A DNA stretch of 64,000 nucleotides, from the NCBI GenBank assembly GCA_013398275.1, contig VZSE01013530.1:310001-374000 (forward strand). The letters run 5' to 3'. Under the pieces are notes generated by a model. The model was not told the DNA's origin. It saw nothing but the letters and a program-made list of their open reading frames with translations, and did not search any database. A program made the translations under genes and the position numbers. Shown here piece by piece: positions 13,801 through 23,639 of this stretch (positions within the stretch are counted from its first letter, which is position 1; every line of letters begins with the position of its first letter). Origin of the DNA: Promerops cafer (lineage: Eukaryota; Chordata; Aves; Passeriformes; Nectariniidae).

Positions 13801-16800
13801 GCTCCTGAAAGGACAGACCGGGTGACACTGATAAATGAGTCTCCACTCCTCAGCTACATGGACTTGGTGGGCTTCAGCTTCCAGGTGGCCAATGGGATGG
13901 AGTTCCTGGCTTCCAAAAATGTACGTATGCTGGCTGGTCCGTGGAGTCTGTAGTGGTGGTGGCCAGCAGTGAGTTTTCTGCCATGTCCTGTGGTCAGCTT
14001 CCTCCCACTGTCCCTCTGTCCGTGCCAAACTCCTCGTGGGATAAGTGGCCGTGCAATTGAAGAGCTGCTGACCACTTCCCTTTGGAAACACAGTCCTGGA
14101 GATCAGCATGACTATATTTGCATGTGACAGCTAACCCTGGCTCACACTGGGCTTCAGACCTCAAATTCCCTGACTCTGTGCTCCTCCTGAGCTGTGTTCA
14201 GCACAGCTGTGGCATTATATCATCCCTGTTTACTGGGCTGACCAAACAGTGTACAGGGAGCTAAAGCACAAGGCACTCTGCAGCAGAGCATCTACTCTTC
14301 CTAGACACCCTTATTGCACTGCATGCTCTGAGCACCCCAGGACTCTTCAGAAGTGCTTGTTTAGTGGAAATGGAGGACTAAGCTCTGGAATTTCCTAAGC
14401 TCTGGTTTGGAGACCAGTCTGGCTTAGCCTAGGGCAGGCAGTAATAGACCTGGATTGTGTGAACCATCACACAGGGCAGGGCTAACAGAAGTTGTCAGTG
14501 GCATCAATGCAGAGAGAAATTCCTGGCTCTCTGCCCCCAGCCAGACAGTTTGAGCCCTAAAAGTGCATGCTCAGTGCTCCCACAGCAAATGTCAGGGCTG
14601 TTCATACAGAAAACATCCAACATACTGGCAAACTAGGAGACACAAGCCAGGCTTGTGAGTCTGATGTCTTCAGGCTGCTGGGTTGGACTGTCCAAATAGA
14701 GATGGAGACACCCCATCCTTCCAGCCCACCAAGTCCCCTCGCTTGGTCCAGCCCTGGCAATCCCCTCTCTGCTGGGTTGTTCAGACTCTGCCTGCTGGAT
14801 CCGTATGGCTGTGGCTGTCATGGAGGAGGCAGTCCAGCAAATGGCAGGAATGTGGTAGCTCTGCTAGTGGTCGAGCCATGATTGTCCCAAGAGGTGAAGG
14901 AGACACCTGAAATGACGTGAGGTGACTCCTGTCCCTGCAGCCACAGGAATGGGCTGGTGCTGGAGCTGGGCTGTGTTCTCAGGCTGTGTGAAGCCCAGTG
15001 ACAGTGCTTTGTCTGCCCCCTGCAGTGTGTGCACCGTGACCTGGCTGCCAGGAATGTCCTCATCTGTGAGGGGAAGCTGGTGAAGATCTGTGACTTTGGC
15101 CTGGCGAGGGACATCATGAGGGATTCCAACTATATCTCCAAAGGCAGTGTGAGTACAAGGAGCCTTGCAACCTCCTTCTTCCCAGGGCTCTGGGCCTGGC
15201 ACCCCCTACATAAGTCCCCCCGTGAGCCCCTGTCCATCAGTGTGCCCAGAGGGGGTGACAGGGCAGGACTCCCAGGAGATGATGTCAACAGCCAACCATC
15301 CTTCACTTTGTTTGCTTTGCACACTGTGAAGTAGCAGAATTGCTTGCCCACATCTCCTGGCTCTTTACAGAAGAACCTGAAGTAGCAAAACTCAGGATTG
15401 TCCCCTGTACACTGTCCCGATCACGGCAGCAGTGCTGCACCCTGCCGGCACTGAGTGTGGTCCTGAGCTTCAGGCAGGAGGAGGGCAAGGTTAGGCAGCT
15501 TGGTAGGGCTGCAGTGACTCACTGACCACTCTGGGAAGAGATTCACAGGATTCTGCTCTAACCACTAGACCACAAGTTAAGAAGAAGCATCTTCTTGCAA
15601 GCAGATACTTTCCAGAGAAATGTGTCCAATCTTTCAAGACAGGAGAGGATAATGCTGTAATTGAGCTTTGCCAGAAAGCATTTCCCTGTGATTTCAACAA
15701 CAACCTATCCACTCCAGCCCTGAGGCATTTGTGAATCTCCAATCCCAAGCAAAGCAGGGCATGTAATTCCCAGAGAAACTGAGCCTGGGGGAGCTGAGAA
15801 TGGAGACAGGTGCCTTAAACCCCAGTCTTTATCTAATCTGCAAACTACTTAACTTCTCTCATGCTTTCTCCCATGTGCTGTCAAACAGGTACTCAGAGCT
15901 TGGTCAGGAGGACCCTCCCCCAGAGGGGTTGGGGTTTTCAGTCTAGCCTCGACATAGCTGGTTTCCTGTCCAAAATGGGAAATGAAACTGAGCTCCTTTG
16001 CAATCTTTCCTGGAGATTATTTTGGTATTCATTGTGCAAGCAAATCCCAGGAGCAGCACAGCCAGTGCTGGCTACAAACTGGTCAAGTGAGGCTTTCTTT
16101 TTTATTACTTTGCATGAATAAGAGCAGAGAAGAATTGCTGGATGTATCCTTTGGCTCTTTTCTGGTCATCCCTTAGCCCCCTCCAGCCTGGTCTCAGGTT
16201 TCCAAAGTCATATAGGCTTGGACTTTCTTCAGGAGTCTTTGGTCAGGTTGTGCAAGTCAGTGGCCTCCTCAAGAGCAAGGGAACAGAGAACACACACTGG
16301 GACATGTGTGCATTCATCATGGCAGGCTGTGATGGAAATGGATACGGCACATCCATTCTTTCCTCTGCCTGCTGGGTCTGTTCTGCACAAAGAAAGAGGC
16401 AACTGGTCCCTCCCAGAACCCAATGACAGCAGATGTCAACAGATGTGTTAGACTCATAGGCAGATCTGAAGTGACTTCTTTGCTTGTAATTTGGGTGTCA
16501 GGCTCTTATCTGTTGAAACAAGTGCTGTGGGTACAGCTGACTCCGTGTTTCATTTTTGATTCTCTCTTAGACCTTCTTGCCTCTTAAGTGGATGGCTCCA
16601 GAGAGCATCTTCAACAACCTCTACACTACCCTGAGTGACGTGTGGTCTTTTGGGATTCTTCTTTGGGAGATATTCACTCTCGGTAAGTGCCCTGGAGATC
16701 ATGGTGGTGTCTGTAGTTCTGATAACACGTTAGCAGGATCCCTTCAAAGACAATAAAAATGCATTTCTAACCCCCTGCTTTACCAGTCAGAGTAGCACTT

Positions 16801-18621
16801 CATTCCCTGTCTCCTTCTTCCTCATGCTCACGTTGCATTTGGAAGTGAAATGAAACAAGAAAGGTAAAGAAATAAGAAAACCTCCGTGTGAAATGCATGT
16901 TGGCTGGAGGGTGGCAGGCAATCCTGCAGCCTAATTCCTGCTCTTCCTTTACCCCCAGGAGGGACTCCATACCCTGAGCTGCCTATGAATGAGCAGTTCT
17001 ACAATGCCATAAAACGTGGCTATCGGATGTCCAAACCCACCCATGCCTCTGACGAAATGTAAGTGCTGTCAGCGTGTGTTTGCCCTGGATGTGCTCTACA
17101 CACTACAGAAGCATTTCTACCTATTCTCCTCACCTGCTAACTCAGTGCTCCCTCTCCCCTCTTGGCAGCTACAGCATCATGCAGAAGTGCTGGGAGGAGA
17201 AGTTTGAGATCAGGCCATCCTTCTCACAGCTGGTGGTGCTTATGGGAAACCTCCTGGTGGATTGCTACAGAAAGGTATGTCCAAAGGACCCTGTGCTGCA
17301 GGGACAGAAGAGGGTCAGTGCCTTGGTGAGGACCCTCAGGGTTTGGAGACCAGTGTTTAGTGCTGCAGCGCCTGAGGATTTTGCTGTGACCAAGGCTGCA
17401 GTAGCTGGAGCAGCCAGTGAAGGTGGTTTGGGCATCCCAGGAACACTGCCAAGACAACTGCATCGCCAGACAGGCAGCTGGTAACTCAGCAACTGGCAGG
17501 AGATCAAAATCCTGCCTCCAACTGTGGGGTATTTTGGAGCTGTGAAGTTGTGCCACTGATCTCTCCCTTAGGAAAGGTTCATGGCCTACCTTTGTTGGAG
17601 TAAGGGCAGCTGAACCCAGCTAGAAGATGCCAGCTTCTCTAGGAAAACCCTGGCAGGCAGGAAAAGGAAACACAAGTGCATTCTCCCCACTCACAAAACC
17701 TTTCCCTTTCTTTGGTCACCTCCCCTGTGAGAGCAGAGGTACCAGCAGGTGGATGAAGAGTTCATGAAGAGCGACCACCCCGCTGTTGTCCGCACAAGAC
17801 CCACAATTCCTGTGCTGAACAACGCCCGCCTTGCTGCCAGCTCCCCCACCAGCAGCATCCTCTACACAGCCGTGCACCAGAACGGGGGCGAGAATGATTA
17901 TATCATCCCTCTTCCCGACCCCAAACCTGAGGCAAACTGTGACCTCCCTCAGGAGGCCTCCATCAGCCGGGCCAGGTAAAAACATGGCTTCTGGGTGTTG
18001 TCCTTTCCCCCAACTGTCCAAATCTGAAGCAGGGACCTCAAGAGAAAATGGGGATGCTCTGTTGAGGCACAGACTAGGGGTGGATATACTGGGAGAGACG
18101 GAGAGAACTGTCACCCCATCTGAGGTGCTGTGACCTGCATGAGTCCACAGGGGAGAGGAGCTGGGACATGAGCTAAGATAGGGCACAATGTCACATCCCT
18201 GCACATCAGCCAGCACAGCTGAGGACAAGCAGCCCCACTCACAGGGAGGAGAGCACGCAGGGAAGCAAGTTCTGTAGAACCCAGCCAGCCGTGTGTTGTG
18301 TTGGAAGGCTGAACAGACCCACCTGATACAGTCTCTTCCACTGTGGGAAGCTTCTCAGATAGAGTGGGGCTGCTGGGAGCTCAAGACACTTCTCAGTTTC
18401 TGGGAATCCTCTCCCACCAGGAGACCTGGGACAAGACACTCATTTCTCTCTCCCTCTTGTCTCCCTTCAGCTCTATGCTGAACGAGGCCAACACATCATC
18501 TACAATATCCTGTGACAGCCCTCTGGGCCTCCGGCAGGACGAGGAGCAGGAATCCGACCCACAACCAGGCTGCCAGGAGCCAACCACAGGACACCAAGAT
18601 GTGGAGGAGAGTTTCCTGTAG
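4848..18621 (+). CDS. PDGFRB: Platelet-derived growth factor receptor beta, 22 coding exons, 1093 aa
   Basis: Class III receptor tyrosine kinase of the plasma membrane that binds PDGF-B and PDGF-D dimers and drives pericyte, smooth-muscle and fibroblast growth. Coding exons: 4848-4896, 5648-5944, 6374-6643, 6918-7045, 7348-7522, 8098-8290, 8502-8617, 9149-9275, 9435-9646, 10810-10904, 11164-11296, 11707-11811, 11910-12020, 12391-12544, 13395-13561, 13802-13920, 15026-15148, 16571-16682, 16959-17058, 17169-17274, 17737-17975, 18471-18621. All junctions are GT-AG and the joined frame is open for 1093 codons (human is 1106, from memory). The ATG opens a signal peptide; its exon begins at 4820 after an acceptor, leaving 28 nt of 5' UTR in that exon. 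PDGFRB is preferred over PDGFRA or KIT because of the YMDM/YVPM insert, the C-terminal NDYIIPLPDP motif and CSF1R directly downstream. No breaks seen. Confidence 0.97.
5648..9646 (+). other. PDGFRB: PDGFRB extracellular exons: five Ig-like domains
   Basis: Residues about 17-522. D1 is the exon at 5648 and D2 the exon at 6374. D3 spans the exons at 6918 and 7348, D4 those at 8098 and 8502, and D5 those at 9149 and 9435. D1, D2, D3 and D5 show the Ig cysteine pair. D4 lacks it, as expected in class III receptors, where D4 makes homotypic receptor contacts; the usual Arg and Glu of that contact appear as R380 and E385. Many N-glycosylation sequons are visible, including NLT and NVT in D1, NVS and NVT in D3, NLS in D4 and NSS and NST in D5. 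D2 and D3 form the ligand-binding face in the family. Confidence 0.9.
9685..10202 (+). mobile_element. Solo LTR of an endogenous retrovirus in a PDGFRB intron
   Basis: A 518-bp element starts TGATGCC and ends GGCATCA, a perfect 7-bp terminal inverted repeat with the TG...CA ends of retroviral LTRs. It is flanked by a 4-bp direct repeat GGAG at 9681-9684 and 10203-10206, which fits a target-site duplication. An AATAAA poly(A) signal lies at 10124-10129, about 75 bp before the 3' end, giving + orientation (same as the host gene). No gag, pol or env sequence is present, so it is a solo LTR left by recombination. A 4-bp duplication suggests an ERV1/gammaretrovirus-like group; that class assignment is inference. 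It lies between the D5 exon (ends 9646) and the transmembrane exon (10810). Confidence 0.85.
10810..11296 (+). other. PDGFRB: PDGFRB transmembrane and juxtamembrane exons
   Basis: The exon at 10810-10904 encodes one strongly hydrophobic helix, residues about 528-552, ending in a Trp-Gln-Lys cytoplasmic edge. The exon at 11164-11296 encodes the juxtamembrane segment, residues 555-598. It contains Tyr558, the paired Tyr575 and Tyr577 of the EYIYVDP motif, and the LPYD and WE(V/F)PR motifs shared by the family. In mammals the paired tyrosines recruit Src-family kinases, and the segment holds the kinase inactive until phosphorylated. Confidence 0.92.
12457..13861 (+). other. PDGFRB: PDGFRB kinase insert with PI3-kinase docking sites
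   Basis: The insert is coded by the end of the exon at 12391, all of 13395-13561 and the start of 13802-13920. It has two YxxM motifs, YMDM (Tyr734) and YVPM (Tyr745), the family's PI3-kinase p85 docking sites. Tyr757 lies in VKYADI, and Tyr765 sits in SSNYGTP where, from memory, mammals have SSNYMAP (the RasGAP site). The change from Met to Gly directly after this tyrosine and a reworked stretch before SAPERT are the main departures from mammals. Confidence 0.85.
15545..15580 (-). mobile_element. Possible tRNA-derived SINE relic
   Basis: Read on the minus strand, this stretch contains TCTAGTGGTTAGAGCA, which resembles the box A end of a tRNA and the heads of old amniote SINEs of the MIR/CORE kind. 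No box B or tail is visible next to it and it is far too short to be a tRNA gene. It lies in the PDGFRB intron 15149-16570. Confidence 0.3.
15838..15892 (+). mobile_element. Possible MIR-type SINE relic
   Basis: The stretch with ACTACTTAACTTCTCTCATG followed by a CCCATGTGCTGTCAAACAGG-like part resembles the core of MIR (a run usually like ACTTAACCTCTCTGTGCCTCAG). Divergence is heavy, as expected for an element that predates the amniote split. It lies in the same PDGFRB intron as the tRNA-like relic at 15545 but in the opposite orientation, so they are probably separate pieces. Confidence 0.3.
17737..18621 (+). other. PDGFRB: PDGFRB C-terminal signalling tail
   Basis: Two exons encode residues 965-1093. 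Tyr1007 (ILYTAV) and Tyr1019 (NDYIIPLPDP) correspond to the mammalian SHP2 and phospholipase C gamma docking tyrosines. The acidic, Glu/Gln-rich end is shorter than in human and closes in ESFL, keeping the hydrophobic C-terminus that mammalian PDGFRB uses for PDZ partners. An intron after codon 1043 (phase 2) divides the tail; CSF1R has no matching intron. Confidence 0.9.
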
Positions 18622-20859
18622 TCAGAGCTGGGCTGACTTTGCATCTCCTTATGGAGAGGCCAGCTGAGGGGCTGACCCAGATGTCACAGAGAGCCATGCT
18701 TGTGCTTGTACATCAGGACATCCCCTCTTGTCCCAGCATTCCTCCTTCCCCCCCGTCTCCCAGTGCTGGGTGGGGAATTAAAGACTTTTCCCCACTGCCA
18801 TCCCCTTCCCCCTTAAAAAGAGGTGGCTCAGTGCCAGAAATCCCTCTAGATCACTGCCACATCCTCCTCAGTGATCAAACCACTGCAGGAGGGAGACATC
18901 TCACAGACCAACATTTTTCAAGTGGAAGATGTGGGTTGGATCTCCACGAAACACCACTTTCTGCATTGCTAAGATGGTACTCCAGCCTCTTCTTCCTCCA
19001 CGGCAAGGAGTTTCATCTCCTCTGCACCAGCACTTCTCTGATGGTCTCAGCACCAGCCACACTCTGGTTCTGTGAAATGCCACTGGGACAGATAATCCAC
19101 CTGGAGCCCATTGCTGGGGTGTAGAGAACCTGCAACACCAACCTTCAGCTGCTGGAGGTCACGAGTAGGTTGGATTCTTCTCCAAGCACAGTCAGGTCCT
19201 GAGGAGGCCAGCTGGTGTCTGGGAGGTACGGAATTACCATTTTCCTCTCTTGGCAGCACTTCTGTGGTGGATAGAGCATCACAAGCACTACAGGTGTTCA
19301 CAGCTCTGGGGCACAGCTCTGCATCCACCTGGAGGCTGTCACACCCTTTTGTGCCCAGCATGGCACCAGGAGCCACAGGGACATGCCAGGAGCTCCAAAT
19401 GCCCTCACAATGACTTGGTTATAGAAGCAAACAGGGCAGTCACTGTTGTTCGTGTTGTCTGTGTGGACACTAAGCTAATTATTCTCCATTGAAGATTTAA
19501 AGGGAACAAATATATTAATCCACTAGCCAGGGCCAGTATAAGGAAGCAATATGGTTATTCATTAATCTACTGCCACTACACCCAGCTCATCTGCTGGGAA
19601 ATCATATAACCACGCCAGCTGCAGAATCCTTGTGCCTTATCTTTGGGAAGCAAAGGCTCGCCTTTGACAAACTGTTCACCCAAACACCCTTTCTCAGGAT
19701 GGGAGGGCTCACCGTTCCCTCCTGAGTCACAGCAAGATTATGGGGAGAAATAAGGATGCCAGAACACCAACCCAGGGATAACTCCAAAGAAAGAGAGGGA
19801 GAGAGGCTGGGAAGCTCCTTGGTCACAGGTGAACTGCATCTCACACCCTGCCATCTTCTGGGGTCAGGCAGAGCCACTTGCAGCCTGCCAGGGCTGTGAA
19901 ATGTCACAGGGAACCAAGCAGGGCAAGAGGAATCGGGGAGGATTCCTCTCTCTTGGAGAGCTTTTTGAAAACTGAATGGGCCCAGACCTTCCCCTGCTTC
20001 TCACCTCCTTCCCCACTTCTCACAGATGGGTCAGGGGCTTCTTGTGCTCTCGGCTGGCACTTGAACAAGCAGACTCAAAGCAGGAGGAGCACCAGGCTTT
20101 GGAAATCAGTTGTGAACCCCACCTCTGCAGAGAGGAAAGCTGGACCCCCAAAACCTTGGGTCTGACACCACAGAAGAGAGCAGGTTTTGCTCTGAAATGA
20201 GTTTCACTTCATGCAGAGCTCTGGTCACTGCATGTCCCCTGCTCCCATTAACTCTTCATTGCCCTATTCATGCACATCTTTCTGTGCATCCTATAGGAAC
20301 TGCACAGGCAGGTTTACAAAATCAGAAATTCAGTCAGCATCTTGCTGGGCTTCTGCCACCTCAGAGCCACTGAGAATTCAATTTTTTTTCAAAATATGGA
20401 ACTTCTGTCAGAAATTCCCAGCAAAACAGCTTCTGTTTTAAGTTTTCTACCATTCCAGTTCTGCCATTTATGCAGCTAAAGGAGGAGTAGGTGTTTTGTA
20501 GGCTGATGTCCTTGGTAAAATGTGAACATAAGAAATAGCACTTTTATTGGCAGCCAGCAGAGGATATTTTCAGCCTATGTGGTCAGATTCCCCACCATCC
20601 ATAGGAAACATACTGTGAATGACAACTGTTTTTCCATCCTCTGTTCCTCCTGCTTCTAATGAAGGAGCCATCTCCTATGGCCACAGTTCATTAAATGATC
20701 CTCACTGCAGAGAAGCAGTAATTTATGAGATCCTTTGGGTCAGATCACTTGATTTTTTTTAATATGTAAGGTGCTTGGTAGGATCTGTGTCACTGCCACT
20801 TGAGCCCATAGGATGGCACATCAGATTATTCTAATAGCCCCTGTCTGCACCAGCTCCAT

Positions 20860-21260
20860 TTTTAATTCATCCTTCTCTATCAAAGGTGACCAGAAGTACC
20901 CAGTACTCCAGGTGAGGTCAAACCTAGACCTCACACAGGGCATTAATAGTTCTGGCCTGTGCTGGTCTCGACTTGCCTGGTGTAGCTTTGGATGATATTG
21001 GCTTTTTCCCAGCCACAACATACTGAGAGCTTGGAGTCATCCTCTGACCAATCTAGGCACCTACGTCTTTCTACACTTCCAGCACTTCTAACCAAGCTAC
21101 TCCCTGCTGTTCCAGACATTGGGTCATCAGCAAATTTTGTTAACAAACTTATTTTTGGGCTGGACTGACTAATAAAAATGTTAGATACTTTTAGCAACAA
21201 GAACAATCTGAGAGAGCTACTTTTACTACCTCCATCCAGCCCAAAGATTTCCCCATCAAT
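20860..21260 (-). mobile_element. Very old CR1-like LINE remnant
   Basis: Scattered matches in the right order to the antisense form of avian CR1: a CAGTACTCCAGGTGAGG-like segment near 20902, a TTGGCTTT segment near 20998, a GGGTCATCAGCAAATTTTG segment near 21121, and an AATAAAAATGTTAGA segment near 21171. The spacing is compressed and similarity is low, so boundaries are rough. It carries no coding capacity. Confidence 0.4.
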
Positions 21261-23607
21261 TAACACTTTCTCACTTTCCCTTTGGCCATTTGCTTATTTC
21301 AAAAATCCTGTTCTAAACTTCATCTTGTACAGACTTAATTACTAATTAAGATACTAATTTCCCACAATCACATAGTTTCCACAGTCCTGAAAGGCGAGAT
21401 CTCCCTGCTGGGGTAGCTCAGGTATCCTGTCCTATTAGGTGGGCATTAGCTACATTTGAATGCCTATTGCATTTTGTCCCATTTGTAGATTTGCTGCAAT
21501 TATTATTTGCATCAAAATCTGTTCTGGCTGCTGATGGGATGCTACCCCCACCTCTCTATTCCTTCTTAAAGTAGGTATGCCAGACTCTTTGCAAAATGGT
21601 ACCATTCTGCACTCCAGAGGAATATGACCAAACACTTGCTCTTGGCCCTGTGATTTTAAGGGCTGAGTCTTGCACTTTGTGGTATTTTCGTGTCCTTACT
21701 CAACCTTTCACAGCACCTTTAGCAAGTTGCAGTGGCCAGACCTTCTCAGCCAGGGACAAGCTGGCAGCTGGACAAAGCCAACGTATTTTGCTAAGCATCC
21801 CTCAAAGAAAGGGCTTGGCAGGGCTGGGAATGACAGATCCAGCCCCACTCTCCCTCTCTCTCTGCTGCCAACATTCCAGTCCCTGCATGGCCTGGCAGGT
21901 GAGGGCCAGGAGAAATGTTTGGCTGTTCTGGGCCCATCAGTTTTGTAGCCATAATTTCTCCGGTGAGACTCTGAAGGGAACTGGTCCCACTGGGTTTTCT
22001 GTTTTGATGATCAGTATTTTTGTTTGGGTGTCTTTTTGTGTTTAGAGGTGGACCCAAACTGAGCCCCCCATGAAGGAACACATGCAACAGCTTGGGGCCA
22101 TCTCTAGTGCAATATCTTTTTATTTGTAGATTATATTTTACTCTACAGCTGTTACATTGTTATCAGAACCATTATATGCATAATCCTACTGCCAGTCACT
22201 ATTTCATACGTGTATCCCAGAAACTAATGCAGCACTCCGGTGTCTCTTTCCACATTTAAGGTGTTCCTCAGACTGATGTGTGCACAGGTTTTAATCCTTT
22301 TGTCCTTCTCAGTTTGAGTGTGTTATTTTCTTAGGCGCGAGTGTCACGTTTAGTGTTTGTTTGTGTTGTGTTAAGAAATCTAGAGCACAGCGGACTTTAC
22401 TTGTAACTAAATTGTCTCTGTTCACCTGCCAAGGGGGCTGTGACAGGGTCCCACGGGGATGGGGGGCAGAAGTGCAGTGCAGATGTGCAGCCAGGGGAAG
22501 TCAGCCAGAAGTGAGAAGCAGCTCTTCTCTTTCTTCCCAGTCAGGGCTCTGGGCTGAGGGAGAGGCAGCACCACAGATCAAGGGCACCGAGCACTTAGGG
22601 TTTGCCTGTGAGGAAGCCCAAGGTCTGTGCAAAGCTGGCAGATCTGGAGAAGGGGATTCCACAGAGTGCTAAGGAGACAAACCCCCTGTTCCAATGCACA
22701 AGTGCAAGGAAGAGCCCTGGCTGGGCTCAGTGCTTAGCTGAAGTTCAGGGATGATCAGGGAGCCTGCATGCAGCCTGCTTGTGCTCCCACTTGGAGAACA
22801 CAAAGGTTGCCCTTTGGTGGCCCTCAGTAACCTTCTGGCATGCTTTGCCTCGGGTGGTTGCCCAGGCAGAGAGCAGCCAGGGCGGCTGCAGGTCCTCCCT
22901 GAGCACTGAGCAGCTCCAGGGCCACACAGGTCATTCCTGCAGCAGATCCCAGCCCTGCCTGGATGCTGGGTGGCCAGTGCTGACTGTAACAGTGGAAGCA
23001 CCATGTCATCCACAGGACTTGCCCAAAGCAGGCCAGGTATTGCTAAGAATAAGTTTTCATAGGCCAGCACACGGGTTGCTAGGCTACCAGCATAGTTCCC
23101 ATGTTTCACCCGGAGACTTGAGGCCTCTGGGAAATGCCAAGGTGGATCTTGTTGGCTTTGGCAAAGGCAGGGGAACTGCTCCAGCAGCACTTTGGAGAGA
23201 TAACTCCTGCCTGGGGTGGGAGGAGGCAGGGAAGCCAGCTTGTGCTGGGAGGCCTGCAGTGTCCCATCAGTCCTCTTCTTTCCTCCTTCGTGCACTGATT
23301 GCACCAGAACTGCAAAGCTTGTCCAAAGTGTGCCCTTTCCCCATCCTGCTGTGCTGGCCTGCTGGCATCACACTGCTCCTCTGCAGCCTTTCTGAACAGC
23401 AGCAGCACCTATCTCCATGCTCTCTGTCAAAATCAGCATGAGGGCGAAGGAAAAAAACAGAGTTCAAACTAAGGTACCAAAGAGTTAACACTTTTCTAGG
23501 TTTACAGTTGTATTTGTAGGATTTGTACTATGTCACATTTATAGCCATGAGATATTATTTTTATGCTGTAAACTTTTACAAATACGTTTTTAAAGAAAGA
23601 GTTTAAA

Positions 23608-23613
23608 AATAAA
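23608..23613 (+). terminator. PDGFRB: Candidate distal poly(A) signal of PDGFRB
   Basis: AATAAA followed by a T-rich stretch (GATGTTTTTCATTTTGC), which fits a cleavage site about 20 nt on. It is the last good poly(A) signal before the CSF1R flank. Confidence 0.55.
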
Positions 23614-23639
23614 GATGTTTTTCATTTTGCAAAGTCCCA

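Larger units (their letters stand above)
11707..17274 (+). other. PDGFRB: PDGFRB split tyrosine kinase domain exons
   Basis: Kinase residues run from about 599 to 964 over nine exons. The glycine loop is GSGAFG (603-608) and the ATP-binding lysine is K630 in VAVK. The catalytic loop HRDLAARN places the base at D822. DFG is 840-842, and the activation-loop tyrosine is Y853 in the DSNY context. The APE motif and the DVWSFGILLWE helix follow in the exon at 16571. All catalytic residues are present, so an active kinase is expected. The largest introns inside are 13921-15025 and 15149-16570; apart from possible SINE relics in the latter I see nothing else in them. Confidence 0.93.
18622..23635 (+). 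other. PDGFRB: Probable PDGFRB 3' UTR and 3' flank
   Basis: No coding exon is seen after the TAG at 18619-18621. A proximal ATTAAA at 18777 could end a short transcript. The stretch 23480-23635 is AT-rich, reads like a conserved 3' UTR end, and carries AATAAA at 23608. If the distal site is used the UTR is about 5 kb, longer than I recall for mammals, and would include the old CR1-like repeat near 20.9-21.2 kb. Which site is real cannot be told from sequence alone. Confidence 0.55.

Noticed and set aside
15545..15580. A tRNA gene on the minus strand
   Set aside because: Only a box A-like half is present; no box B, no cloverleaf and no terminator.
22669..23441. Long overlapping open frames on both strands (over 200 codons)
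   Set aside because: Both strands are open at once, no domain is recognisable, and the region lies in the PDGFRB 3' flank; treated as chance.
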